A stretch of DNA of 62,181 nt from Lutibacter sp. Lineage in GTDB: Bacteria > Bacteroidota > Bacteroidia > Flavobacteriales > Flavobacteriaceae. Location of the stretch: the NCBI RefSeq assembly GCF_013041805.1, contig NZ_JABDRI010000001.1, positions 1 to 62,181 on the forward strand. Reading direction: 5' to 3'. Below, piece after piece: positions 43,929 to 51,852 of the stretch. Positions within the stretch are counted from its first letter, which is position 1, and each line of letters begins with the position of its first letter. The position numbers were made by a program, and so were the translations under genes. The notes under the pieces were generated by a model, which was not told the origin of the DNA, made no database searches, and saw only the letters and a list, made by a program, of their open reading frames with translations.

Positions 43929-44003
43929 GGTGGAAGACCGGATTCGAACCGGCGACCCTCGGTACCACAAACCGATGCTCTAACCAACTGAGCTACAACC
44001 ACC
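43929..44003 (-). tRNA. tRNA-His (GTG anticodon)
   Basis: A cloverleaf reads leftward: GTGGTTG acceptor strand, TA, D arm GCTCAGTTGGTTAGAGC, anticodon stem TCGGT with loop TTGTGGT (anticodon GTG), T arm with TTCGAAT, and 3' acceptor strand CTTCCAC followed by C73. The encoded extra 5' G pairs with C73, the His identity element. CCA is not encoded. Acceptor pairs 5-68 and 6-67 are both T-T, an unusual weakness. A rho-independent terminator follows. Confidence 0.93.
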
Positions 44004-44052
44004 ATATTGCGGATGCAAATGTAAAACATTTATGTATTATTACAAACATTTT

Positions 44053-44769
44053 TTAAATTAAATTATTAAAAGATTTTATTGCTACATACCGCTCTGCTGT
44101 AAAGCCTTCTGCATTATCAACACCTATTAGTCTGCCTAAATCTTGTGACCTATATATTATACTGTCTAGAAAGTTTTTAGTCGAAATAGGAGAACTTGGC
44201 TCATCACTATTAGGATCATAAAATTGAGAACTATAAGCTTTTACAGATTTTAGCTTAGTTTCTATAAATCCTGATACATCTATAACAAAATCAGGTTCTA
44301 AATTTTTCCATTGTATATAATGATAAACTTGCTTTGGTCTCCAAGCTTCTTGCTTTTCACCATCAAATTCCGTTTCTATCTTCATTAATCCTGATAAAAA
44401 GCAAGAGTCAGATACTAAATTACTACCCTTTGGGTGATCAATATGTCTATCATCAATTGCATTACAAAGCACAATAGTTGGTTTGTATTTTCGAATAATC
44501 TTGATAATTTCAAGCTGATGCTCCTTATCGTTAACAAAAAAACCATCGGAAAAAGCTAAGTTTTCTCTTACAGAAACATTTAAGATTTTGGCAGCGTTTG
44601 ACGCTTCCATATCTCTGATTTCAGCTGAGCCTCTAGTTCCTAATTCTCCTCTAGTTAAGTCTAGAATTCCAACTTTTTTACCTAAATAAATTTCTTTTGC
44701 AATAGTTGCTCCACATCCTAACTCAACGTCATCTGGATGTGCTCCTATTGCCAAAATATCAAGCTTCAT
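44053..44769 (-). CDS. bshB1: Bacillithiol biosynthesis deacetylase BshB1
   Basis: 238 residues, LmbE/PIG-L zinc deacetylase fold. Metal ligands: His11, Asp14 in GAHPDDVELGCG, and His112 in DDRHIDHPKGS. LTRGELGTRG (38-47) is the BshB signature loop. The enzyme removes acetate from N-acetylglucosaminyl-malate to give glucosaminyl-malate, the second step of bacillithiol synthesis. Presence of this thiol pathway is typical of Flavobacteriia. bshA and bshC are not in the window. Monocistronic as far as seen. Confidence 0.95.
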   Translation of the reverse strand: MKLDILAIGAHPDDVELGCGATIAKEIYLGKKVGILDLTRGELGTRGSAEIRDMEASNAAKILNVSVRENLAFSDGFFVNDKEHQLEIIKIIRKYKPTIVLCNAIDDRHIDHPKGSNLVSDSCFLSGLMKIETEFDGEKQEAWRPKQVYHYIQWKNLEPDFVIDVSGFIETKLKSVKAYSSQFYDPNSDEPSSPISTKNFLDSIIYRSQDLGRLIGVDNAEGFTAERYVAIKSFNNLI

Positions 44770-44900
44770 AATTGTTATCGTTTAGTAAATTTCCACAAAG
44801 ATAGTGATTTTTAACATCGATTTTTATTTACAATAACACTCATTAAATTAAGTATTTACAAATCACATTCAAAATTTAAAATACACGTTATTTTAAATAA

Positions 44901-44966
44901 ATGGTAATTTTTTTACCATAAATAGTAATTTTTATTTGTGTATGTAAATATATTTTTTTACTTTAG
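44901..44966 (+). promoter_or_regulatory. Promoter and inverted repeat before the LRR gene
   Basis: TTTG at 44935-44938 and TACTTTAG at 44959-44966, spaced 20 bp, fit the flavobacterial TTTG/TAnnTTTG promoter with one mismatch. Just upstream, ATGGTAA (44901-44907) and TTACCAT (44913-44919) form an inverted repeat with a 5-bp centre, a possible regulator site. The leader is about 40 nt. Confidence 0.5.
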
Positions 44967-45009
44967 CCTAAAGAAATTTAAAATTAAACCCTAACTAACC
45001 CCTAGAATC

Positions 45010-45873
45010 ATGAAAAAAGTAACCTTAATAATAATTCTTTCGATACTTACTTCTCCCGTTATTTTTTCACAAATTTCAACTGTAGAAAAAAATGCTTTAG
45101 TTGATCTTTATAATTCTACAAACGGAGAAAATTGGAATACTACTTGGAATCTAAATGAAGCGCCAAATACATGGTTTGGAGTAACAGTTGAAAACAATAG
45201 TGTTACTGAAATAAATTTGAGTATGAATAATTTGAATGGAACTATACCTTCAAGTATTGGAAATTTAAAATCTGTTAAGCATTTAAATTTAGGTTTTAAC
45301 AAAATTCAAGGAATGATTCCGAACGAAATTACATCAATTGAATCTTTAGAAGTATTAGAATTATTTATGAATCAGCTAGAGGGAACAATTCCAAATTCTA
45401 TTGGTAATTTAAAAAACCTTAAACAATTAGTACTTTTTAACAATTTAATTACAGGTTACCTTCCTGAGTCAATTTATACTTTAAAAGAATTAGAGATATT
45501 ACATATTAGTAGTAATAAACTTAAAGGTTTAATTTCATCAAATGTTAAAAATTTAACCAACTTAGAAACTTTGAGTTTATTTGATAATGCAATGTTTGGA
45601 AATATTCCTCCAGAAATTGGGGATCTTATTAATTTAAACGAACTTACTTTAGCCAATAATTTATTTGAAGGAGAAGTTCCTAATGAATTAAGTAAACTTA
45701 AAAACTTAGAAATACTGTTACTTAATAATAATAGGTTTATTGGTTCTATTAGCCCATCGATTGAAAATATGCCTCAATTATTGAATTTTGAATACACGAA
45801 CAATTCTTTAGATGTTGGAGCTATAGATGATATTTCATCCCCAACAACATACAAGACTATTTTACCACAATAA
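45010..45873 (+). CDS. Secreted leucine-rich repeat protein
   Basis: 287 residues with a signal peptide ending at VIFSQ. An N-terminal cap (ALVDLYNSTNGENWN, then WFGVTVENNSVTEINLS) matches the LRRNT-like start of plant-type LRR proteins. About seven repeats of roughly 24 residues follow, with the consensus LxxLxxLxLxxNxLxGxIPxxIGNL (for example LKNLKQLVLFNNLITGYLP). No membrane anchor or type IX sorting domain at the C-terminus (it ends SSPTTYKTILPQ). Location is secreted or periplasmic; the ligand is unknown. It has its own promoter and strong terminator. Confidence 0.88.
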   Translation: MKKVTLIIILSILTSPVIFSQISTVEKNALVDLYNSTNGENWNTTWNLNEAPNTWFGVTVENNSVTEINLSMNNLNGTIPSSIGNLKSVKHLNLGFNKIQGMIPNEITSIESLEVLELFMNQLEGTIPNSIGNLKNLKQLVLFNNLITGYLPESIYTLKELEILHISSNKLKGLISSNVKNLTNLETLSLFDNAMFGNIPPEIGDLINLNELTLANNLFEGEVPNELSKLKNLEILLLNNNRFIGSISPSIENMPQLLNFEYTNNSLDVGAIDDISSPTTYKTILPQ

Positions 45874-45895
45874 TTTATAGTTGTTTTAGTTAAAC

Positions 45896-45943
45896 TTTGT
45901 TAAATAAAAAGAGACCTTATCGGGTCTCTTTTTATTTAACAAA
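45896..45943 (+). terminator. Strong terminator after the LRR gene
   Basis: A perfect 21-bp stem, 45896-45916 with 45923-45943, has a 6-nt loop TTATCG. The GC core is GAGACC/GGTCTC, and it contains T5 on the right arm. The symmetric A/T flanks would stop transcription from either side. Confidence 0.9.
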
Positions 45944-45991
45944 TTATCAAAATTTTAACTAAGTGTTAAAGTTACCTAAAATTTGAATAGT

Positions 45992-45999
45992 TATATTTG
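45992..45999 (+). promoter_or_regulatory. -7 promoter box of the RND efflux operon
   Basis: TATATTTG matches TAnnTTTG exactly, 53 bp before the adaptor ATG at 46053. No convincing -33 TTG. Confidence 0.45.
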
Positions 46000-46052
46000 C
46001 ATCGATTACAAAAAAAATCAACTAAATTAGCCGCCAAAATTTACCTTAAAAA

Positions 46053-47171
46053 ATGAGAAAAATAATATTAATTGTACTTTCTGTTATTTTAATAGCTGGA
46101 TCAATATTTTTTGCAAAATATCTAATTGATTCAAAAAATAAGCCTAAACAGAAATTAGAAAAAATTGTAAAAACTGTATTTACTGAAGTTGTAACTAATA
46201 ATACTGTACCATTGGTAATTAGTACAAATGGTAATTTAGTTGCTAAAAATAAAATTGAATTATATGCTGAAGTTCAAGGAGTTTTGCAAAAAACTTCAAA
46301 AGATTTCAAGCAAGGTACATCCTACAGTAAAGGTGAAACTATTATTAAAATTAATAGCGACGAGTTTTACGCAAATCTACAAGCTCAAAAAAGCAACTTA
46401 TTCAATCTTATAACTGCTATCATGCCAGATATTAGATTAGATTATCCTAGTGAATTTGATAAATGGCAAAATTATTTACAAAATTTTGACAATAATGGTG
46501 GAACCAACAAACTTCCTGAGTTTGCTTCAGAAAAGGAAAAGTTTTTTATTTCAGGGCGTGGCATAAATACTGCTTATTATAATGTTAAAAATTTAGAAGT
46601 TAAATTAAATAAACACAACATTAGAGCACCATTTAATGGAATTTTGACCGAATCTTTAGTTAATCCCGGAACATTAATCAGAGTTGGTCAAAAATTAGGA
46701 GAATTTATCAGCCCGTCCGTTTATGAAATAGGTGTTTCTATAAAATCTGAATTTAAAGATTTACTGCAAGTTGGAAAACAAGTGAAATTACATAATTTAG
46801 AGAAAACAAAAACTTGGACAGGTAAAGTAATTAGAATAAATGGAAAATTAGATACTGCAACACAAACAATAAAAGCCTTTATTGAAGTAGTGGGAAAAGA
46901 TTTAAAGGAGGGTCAATATTTGGAAATTGAGTTACAAGCGAAAGCTGAAGAAAATGCCTATGAAGTGCAAAGAAATCTTATTGTTGAAAATTCGAAATTA
47001 TACATTGTAAAAGATTCTGTGCTCGACTTAATTTCTGTTAATCCTATTTTCGAAAATGAAAATACTGTTATTGTAAAAGGTTTACCAAATGGTACAGTTT
47101 TATTATCAAAACCTGTGCCTGGATCATATGCTGGTATGTTAGTAACTATATTTAATGAAAATAAAAAGTAA
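46053..47171 (+). CDS. RND efflux periplasmic adaptor subunit (MFP)
   Basis: 372 residues. A single N-terminal membrane anchor or uncleaved signal (7-24). The two lipoyl half-motifs are at about 62-105 (NKIELYAEVQGVL) and 186-220 (LNKHNIRAPFNGILTESLV), followed by beta-barrel and membrane-proximal domains. Between the halves, instead of a long coiled-coil hairpin, there is a short segment with IMPDIRLDYPSEFDKWQNYL (123-142), so contact with the TolC partner may differ from AcrA. First gene of adaptor-pump-channel; the pump starts 2 bp after its stop. Cargo unknown. Confidence 0.9.
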   Translation: MRKIILIVLSVILIAGSIFFAKYLIDSKNKPKQKLEKIVKTVFTEVVTNNTVPLVISTNGNLVAKNKIELYAEVQGVLQKTSKDFKQGTSYSKGETIIKINSDEFYANLQAQKSNLFNLITAIMPDIRLDYPSEFDKWQNYLQNFDNNGGTNKLPEFASEKEKFFISGRGINTAYYNVKNLEVKLNKHNIRAPFNGILTESLVNPGTLIRVGQKLGEFISPSVYEIGVSIKSEFKDLLQVGKQVKLHNLEKTKTWTGKVIRINGKLDTATQTIKAFIEVVGKDLKEGQYLEIELQAKAEENAYEVQRNLIVENSKLYIVKDSVLDLISVNPIFENENTVIVKGLPNGTVLLSKPVPGSYAGMLVTIFNENKK

Positions 47172-47173
47172 TA

Positions 47174-50100
47174 ATGAAAAAAATAATATCTTATTTTATT
47201 AAATTTCCTGTTGCTGTTAACATTTTCATACTTGCCTTTATAGGTTTTGGTTTGGCCGGAGCCTTATCCATGAAGTCTTCCTTTTTTCCATTAGTTGATT
47301 CTCAAAATATTTCAATATCGGTGACCTATCCTGGGGCTTCTCCTGAAGAAATGGAAGAAGGTATTGTGTTAAAAATTGAGGATAATTTAAAAGGAATTGT
47401 TGGAGTAGACAGAGTAACTTCTGTTTCAAGAGAGAATTCGGCATCCATAAATGTTGAGATTTTTAAAGATAAAAATATAGATGTCGTTTTATCTGATGTC
47501 AAAAATGCGGTAGATAGAGTTCCCTCTTTTCCTTCTGGAATGGAGCCTCCTATAATTGCTAAAATAGAAAATATAAGGCCAACCATCAGTTTTTCAATAA
47601 GTGGTGACAATATACCTTTGGCTACGCTAAAACAATATGCGAGAAATGTTGAAAATGATTTAAGAGGTATTGAAGGAATTTCGCAAGTAAGTCTATCTGG
47701 GTTCCCCGATCAAGAAATAGAGATTGCAGTTCGTGAAAACGATTTACGTGCATTTAATTTATCTTTTACTGAAGTAGCAAATGCTATTAGTAGAACTAAT
47801 TTACTAATCTCCGGAGGTAATATTAAAACAGCTGATGAAGATTATTTAATTAGAGCCCGCAACAAAAATTATTATGGTATTGAATTAATAAATTTAGTGG
47901 TAAGAGCAAATTCTGATGGAACCATCATTAGATTAAATGACATTGCAGATGTTAGAGATACTTGGTCTGAAAACCCTGATAGACAATATTTTAATGGTAA
48001 AAAATCTATTGACATCACAGTTAGTAATACCAATAGTGAAGATTTACTTTCAACAGCTGATAGTGTAAAAGAATACATAAGTAAATTTAACGAACAGCAC
48101 GATAATGTTGAAATAAATATTTCTAGTGATAGCTCTGTTACATTAAATCAACGGACAGAACTACTAATTAATAATGCTGTAATGGGTATTTTACTAGTAC
48201 TCTTCTTTTTGGCATTATTTTTAAACATTCGTTTAGCATTTTGGGTTGCTTTTGGACTTCCAATTGCATTTTTTGGTATGTTTATTTTTGCTGCTAATTT
48301 GGGAGTTACTATTAATGTATTATCCCTTTTTGGGATGATTATAGTAATTGGTATTTTAGTAGATGATGGTATTGTTATTGGAGAAAATATTTATCACCAT
48401 TTCGAAAAAGGAAAAACGCCTATACAAGCAGCAATTGATGGAACTTTAGAGGTAATACCACCAATAATATCTGCAATTTTAACTACTATTATAGCCTTTT
48501 CTACTTTTTATTTTCTTGATGGTAGAATTGGAAACTTTTTTAGTGAAGTTTCTTCAATAGTAATATTAACATTATTAGTTTCATTGATTGAGGCACTAAT
48601 TATTCTTCCAGCGCATATAGCCCACTCTAAAGCTCTTGAAAAGAAAGAAAAAAAGCGTAATAAATTAAATACCTTCTTTTTTAATGTAAATCAAAAAGCA
48701 GAAAAAATATTATTCTACTTCAGAGATACTTATTATAAACCATATTTAATTTTCTTTTTAAAAAACAAAGTACTTGGATTTGCAATTCCAATATCATTAC
48801 TAATTTTAAGTATTGGGGCCTTAGGTGGTGGTATTGTAAAAACTTCATTCTTCCCTTCTATAGCTAGTGATAGAGTTAGCATTAATTTAAAAATGTTACA
48901 AGGAACAAATGAGATGATTACTGATTCTATTATTTCAAAAATTGAAAAAGCAGCGTGGGAAGTAAATGATGAATACACAAAAAAACAGACAGGAAATGTA
49001 GCTGTAGTTCAAAATATTATAAAAAGAGTCGGTCCTGGAACATCTAATGCAAGTCTAACTGTAAATCTACTTCCAGGAGAAGCGAGAGATTTTTCATCTC
49101 CAGAATTAACTAATGCCATTCGAGAAAAAGTAGGAAAGGTTTATGGTGTTGAAAGTTTAACTTTTGGATCAGGTGGTAATTTCGGTGGTAGCCCTGTTGC
49201 TGTTTCATTATTGGGAAATAATATTAAAGAATTAAAAGCTGCTAAAAATGAACTTAAACAAGTATTAATGAATAATGCTGAGTTAAAAGATATTTCAGAT
49301 AATGATCCTGCCGGTATTAAAGAGGTTCAAATTAAATTAAAGAACAATGCTTACTTGCTTGGTTTAAATTTACAAACTGTAATGAGTCAGGTACGTTCTG
49401 GTTTCTTTGGTTTGCAAACACAGAGATTTCAAAGAGGGCAAGATGAAATTAAAGTATGGGTTCGTTATAAAAAAGAAGATCGATCATCTCTGAAAGATTT
49501 AAACGATATGTGGATTACCACACCTTTAAATGAAAATGTCCCATTTTCTGAAATAGCTACATATGAAATTGAGCGAGGTGATGTTGCAATAAATCATTTA
49601 AGCGGTAAACGAGAAATTCAAATAACGGCCGACATGAAGTCTCCTGGTGAAAGTGCTACAGATATTTTAGAAGATATAAAGTTGAACGTTATGCCAAAAA
49701 TATCTTCTAAATACCCAACGGTTAGTGCTGCTTATGAAGGTCAAAATAGAGAAGCTCAGAAAACAATTACATCGGTTAAAAAAGTTGGTTTCATAATTTT
49801 AGCATTAATCTATTTCGTTATAGCGTTTACATTTAGATCTTATGAACAACCATTGTTGTTAATTTTTCTAATTCCTTTTAGTTTAATTGGAATTATTTGG
49901 GGACATTGGATTCATAATTTTCCAATTAATATTTTATCGTGGTTGGGAATTATAGCATTAATTGGAATTATGGTTAATGACGGCTTAGTGCTTATTGAAA
50001 AATTTAATGGATACTTAAAACAAGGCCTTAAGTATGACGAAGCTTTAATACAAGCCTCTTTATCAAGGTTTAGAGCAATTCTATTAACTTCTATTACAAC

Positions 50101-50356
50101 TATTGCAGGTTTAGCACCACTTTTAGCTGAGAAAAGCAGACAAGCACAATTTTTAAAACCAATGGCGGTTTCAATATCCTATGGAATTGCAATTGCAACA
50201 GTTCTAACCTTAGTTATGCTACCTTTATTACTCTCTGTATCAAACTCTATAAAAGTATTTTTTAAATGGCTTATTACAGGAGAAAAGGTTACAAAAGAAG
50301 AAGTTGAAAGAGCAATTATTGAATTAAAAAGTGAGGAAGATGACCTACGTAAATAA
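47174..50356 (+). CDS. RND efflux pump, AcrB/HAE-1-like
   Basis: 1,060 residues. Twelve membrane helices in two repeats, with large periplasmic loops after the first (YPGASPEEMEEGI) and seventh helices. The proton-relay acidic pair is in helix 4 (GILVDDGIVIGENI). GIMVNDGLVLIEKFN in the second half is the matching motif with a single Asp. ASLSRFRAILLTSITT is typical of the family. It pumps small hydrophobic compounds, using the proton gradient, through the TolC-like partner encoded next. It overlaps that gene by 17 bp. Confidence 0.94.
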   Translation: MKKIISYFIKFPVAVNIFILAFIGFGLAGALSMKSSFFPLVDSQNISISVTYPGASPEEMEEGIVLKIEDNLKGIVGVDRVTSVSRENSASINVEIFKDKNIDVVLSDVKNAVDRVPSFPSGMEPPIIAKIENIRPTISFSISGDNIPLATLKQYARNVENDLRGIEGISQVSLSGFPDQEIEIAVRENDLRAFNLSFTEVANAISRTNLLISGGNIKTADEDYLIRARNKNYYGIELINLVVRANSDGTIIRLNDIADVRDTWSENPDRQYFNGKKSIDITVSNTNSEDLLSTADSVKEYISKFNEQHDNVEINISSDSSVTLNQRTELLINNAVMGILLVLFFLALFLNIRLAFWVAFGLPIAFFGMFIFAANLGVTINVLSLFGMIIVIGILVDDGIVIGENIYHHFEKGKTPIQAAIDGTLEVIPPIISAILTTIIAFSTFYFLDGRIGNFFSEVSSIVILTLLVSLIEALIILPAHIAHSKALEKKEKKRNKLNTFFFNVNQKAEKILFYFRDTYYKPYLIFFLKNKVLGFAIPISLLILSIGALGGGIVKTSFFPSIASDRVSINLKMLQGTNEMITDSIISKIEKAAWEVNDEYTKKQTGNVAVVQNIIKRVGPGTSNASLTVNLLPGEARDFSSPELTNAIREKVGKVYGVESLTFGSGGNFGGSPVAVSLLGNNIKELKAAKNELKQVLMNNAELKDISDNDPAGIKEVQIKLKNNAYLLGLNLQTVMSQVRSGFFGLQTQRFQRGQDEIKVWVRYKKEDRSSLKDLNDMWITTPLNENVPFSEIATYEIERGDVAINHLSGKREIQITADMKSPGESATDILEDIKLNVMPKISSKYPTVSAAYEGQNREAQKTITSVKKVGFIILALIYFVIAFTFRSYEQPLLLIFLIPFSLIGIIWGHWIHNFPINILSWLGIIALIGIMVNDGLVLIEKFNGYLKQGLKYDEALIQASLSRFRAILLTSITTIAGLAPLLAEKSRQAQFLKPMAVSISYGIAIATVLTLVMLPLLLSVSNSIKVFFKWLITGEKVTKEEVERAIIELKSEEDDLRK

Positions 50357-51653
50357 AATATTACTACTATTTTTACTAAGTATTTCAACAAGTTTTGCTC
50401 AAGAAACTTTGAGTAAAAAAAATGCAATAGATATTGCCTTAGAGAATAATTATGGTATTAAAATAGCCGAAAATAATGTTAAGATTGCTGAAAATAATAG
50501 TAGTATTTTGAACAATGGTTATTTGCCTAGAATAACGGCTAATGGAGGAGCAAATGTTAGTTTAAATAATACTGAACTTACTTTTAGAGATGGTGAAATT
50601 AATGAAATTAATGGTGCGGAAGCGCAATCATACAGTGCATCTATTGGTTTAGCTTATACCCTATTTGATGGCTTTGGAAGATCTTATAATTTCAAAAGAT
50701 TAAAAGAAACTTACAATTTATCAAAACTAGAGGCTCAAACAATTATTGAAAATTCAATTTTACAAATTTTCACTGTTTATTATCAAGTAGCTCAGTTAAC
50801 TGAAGATCGGAAAAATATAGAAGCATCACTGAACATTTCCAAACAACGACTAGAACGTGCAAAATATAGTTTTGATTATGGTCAAAGCACTAAACTAGAG
50901 TTGTTAAATGCAGAAGTAGATGTTAATAATGACAGCATTAGATACATTAATTCGCAACGATCACTACTAAATGCTAAACGCGATTTAAATTTATTATTAG
51001 GTAGAAGTGTATCTGAAAATTTTATTGTGGATACAAATATTTCATTCAATTTAGCTTTTAACTATGAGAATCTTCTAGAAAAAGCTAAAAAACATAATGT
51101 TGAGATTTTAAAAGCGCAAACTAGTATTGAATTAAATAATTACAATCTTAAATTTAATAAATCATTGCTTCTGCCAAGTATTATATTTAGTGGTTCTTAT
51201 GGTTATAATAAATCCAAAAACGATGCCAGTATATTTATCAATCAATTGTCTAATGGATTAAATACGGGTGTAAATTTAACTTGGAATTTATTTGATGGAG
51301 GAACTTCAAAAATACGAATAAGAAATTCTAAAATAACAGCAGATAATTTAGAAGTTCAAAAAGAACAAATAGAAAATGAATTAGAACGTACTATTGCAAA
51401 TTCTCTTGAAACATACAATAACGCACTATTCATTTTACAAGCAGAAGAAAAAAATGTAGAAACTAATAAAAGAAATTTTTCTAGAACTGAAGAACAATAC
51501 AAATTAGGTCAAATTACAACTATAGAATTTAGACAAGCGCAAGTAAATTTATTGAATGCTCAGTCTAATTTAAATATAGCAAAATATGATGCAAAAAATG
51601 CCGAGTTAATATTATTGCAGCTAACTGGTGATTTACTAAATGTAGAATTTTGA
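50340..51653 (+). CDS. TolC-family outer-membrane efflux channel
   Basis: 437 residues from ATG 50340 (MTYVNKILLLFLLSIS, signal peptide ending SFAQ); a GTG 9 bp upstream is a poorer start. Two OEP repeats: long helices with SYSASIGLAYTLFDGFGRS and GVNLTWNLFDGGTSK, and alpha-hairpin segments such as TEEQYKLGQITTIEFRQAQVN (in parts TEEQYKLGQITT, IEFRQAQVNLL). The barrel trimer forms the exit duct for the RND pump. It overlaps the pump gene by 17 bp, so translation is coupled. End of the operon. Confidence 0.93.
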   Translation: MTYVNKILLLFLLSISTSFAQETLSKKNAIDIALENNYGIKIAENNVKIAENNSSILNNGYLPRITANGGANVSLNNTELTFRDGEINEINGAEAQSYSASIGLAYTLFDGFGRSYNFKRLKETYNLSKLEAQTIIENSILQIFTVYYQVAQLTEDRKNIEASLNISKQRLERAKYSFDYGQSTKLELLNAEVDVNNDSIRYINSQRSLLNAKRDLNLLLGRSVSENFIVDTNISFNLAFNYENLLEKAKKHNVEILKAQTSIELNNYNLKFNKSLLLPSIIFSGSYGYNKSKNDASIFINQLSNGLNTGVNLTWNLFDGGTSKIRIRNSKITADNLEVQKEQIENELERTIANSLETYNNALFILQAEEKNVETNKRNFSRTEEQYKLGQITTIEFRQAQVNLLNAQSNLNIAKYDAKNAELILLQLTGDLLNVEF

Positions 51654-51792
51654 TTAGAACAAAATTAAAAACTTAGATAATTGAGATAACGTGACTTTTA
51701 TTTAAGCAAAAAAAAAATATAGTATTGAAAGCTAAAACGTTTTCGTGCTAAAAATCAATGATATAAATCATAAAAATCTGATGGAAAATCAG

Positions 51793-51800
51793 TAAATTTG
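51793..51800 (+). promoter_or_regulatory. ppdK -7 promoter box
   Basis: TAAATTTG matches TAnnTTTG exactly, 52 bp before ATG 51853, in a 199-bp gap after the efflux operon. Confidence 0.5.
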
Positions 51801-51852
51801 TGACCTCATTTTAAGAAAAAAATAATATAATTAATATAAAGTTAAATTAACG

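Noticed and set aside
45108-45302. Minus-strand open frame within the LRR gene
   Set aside because: LRR repeat DNA leaves opposite frames open; no start context or motif.
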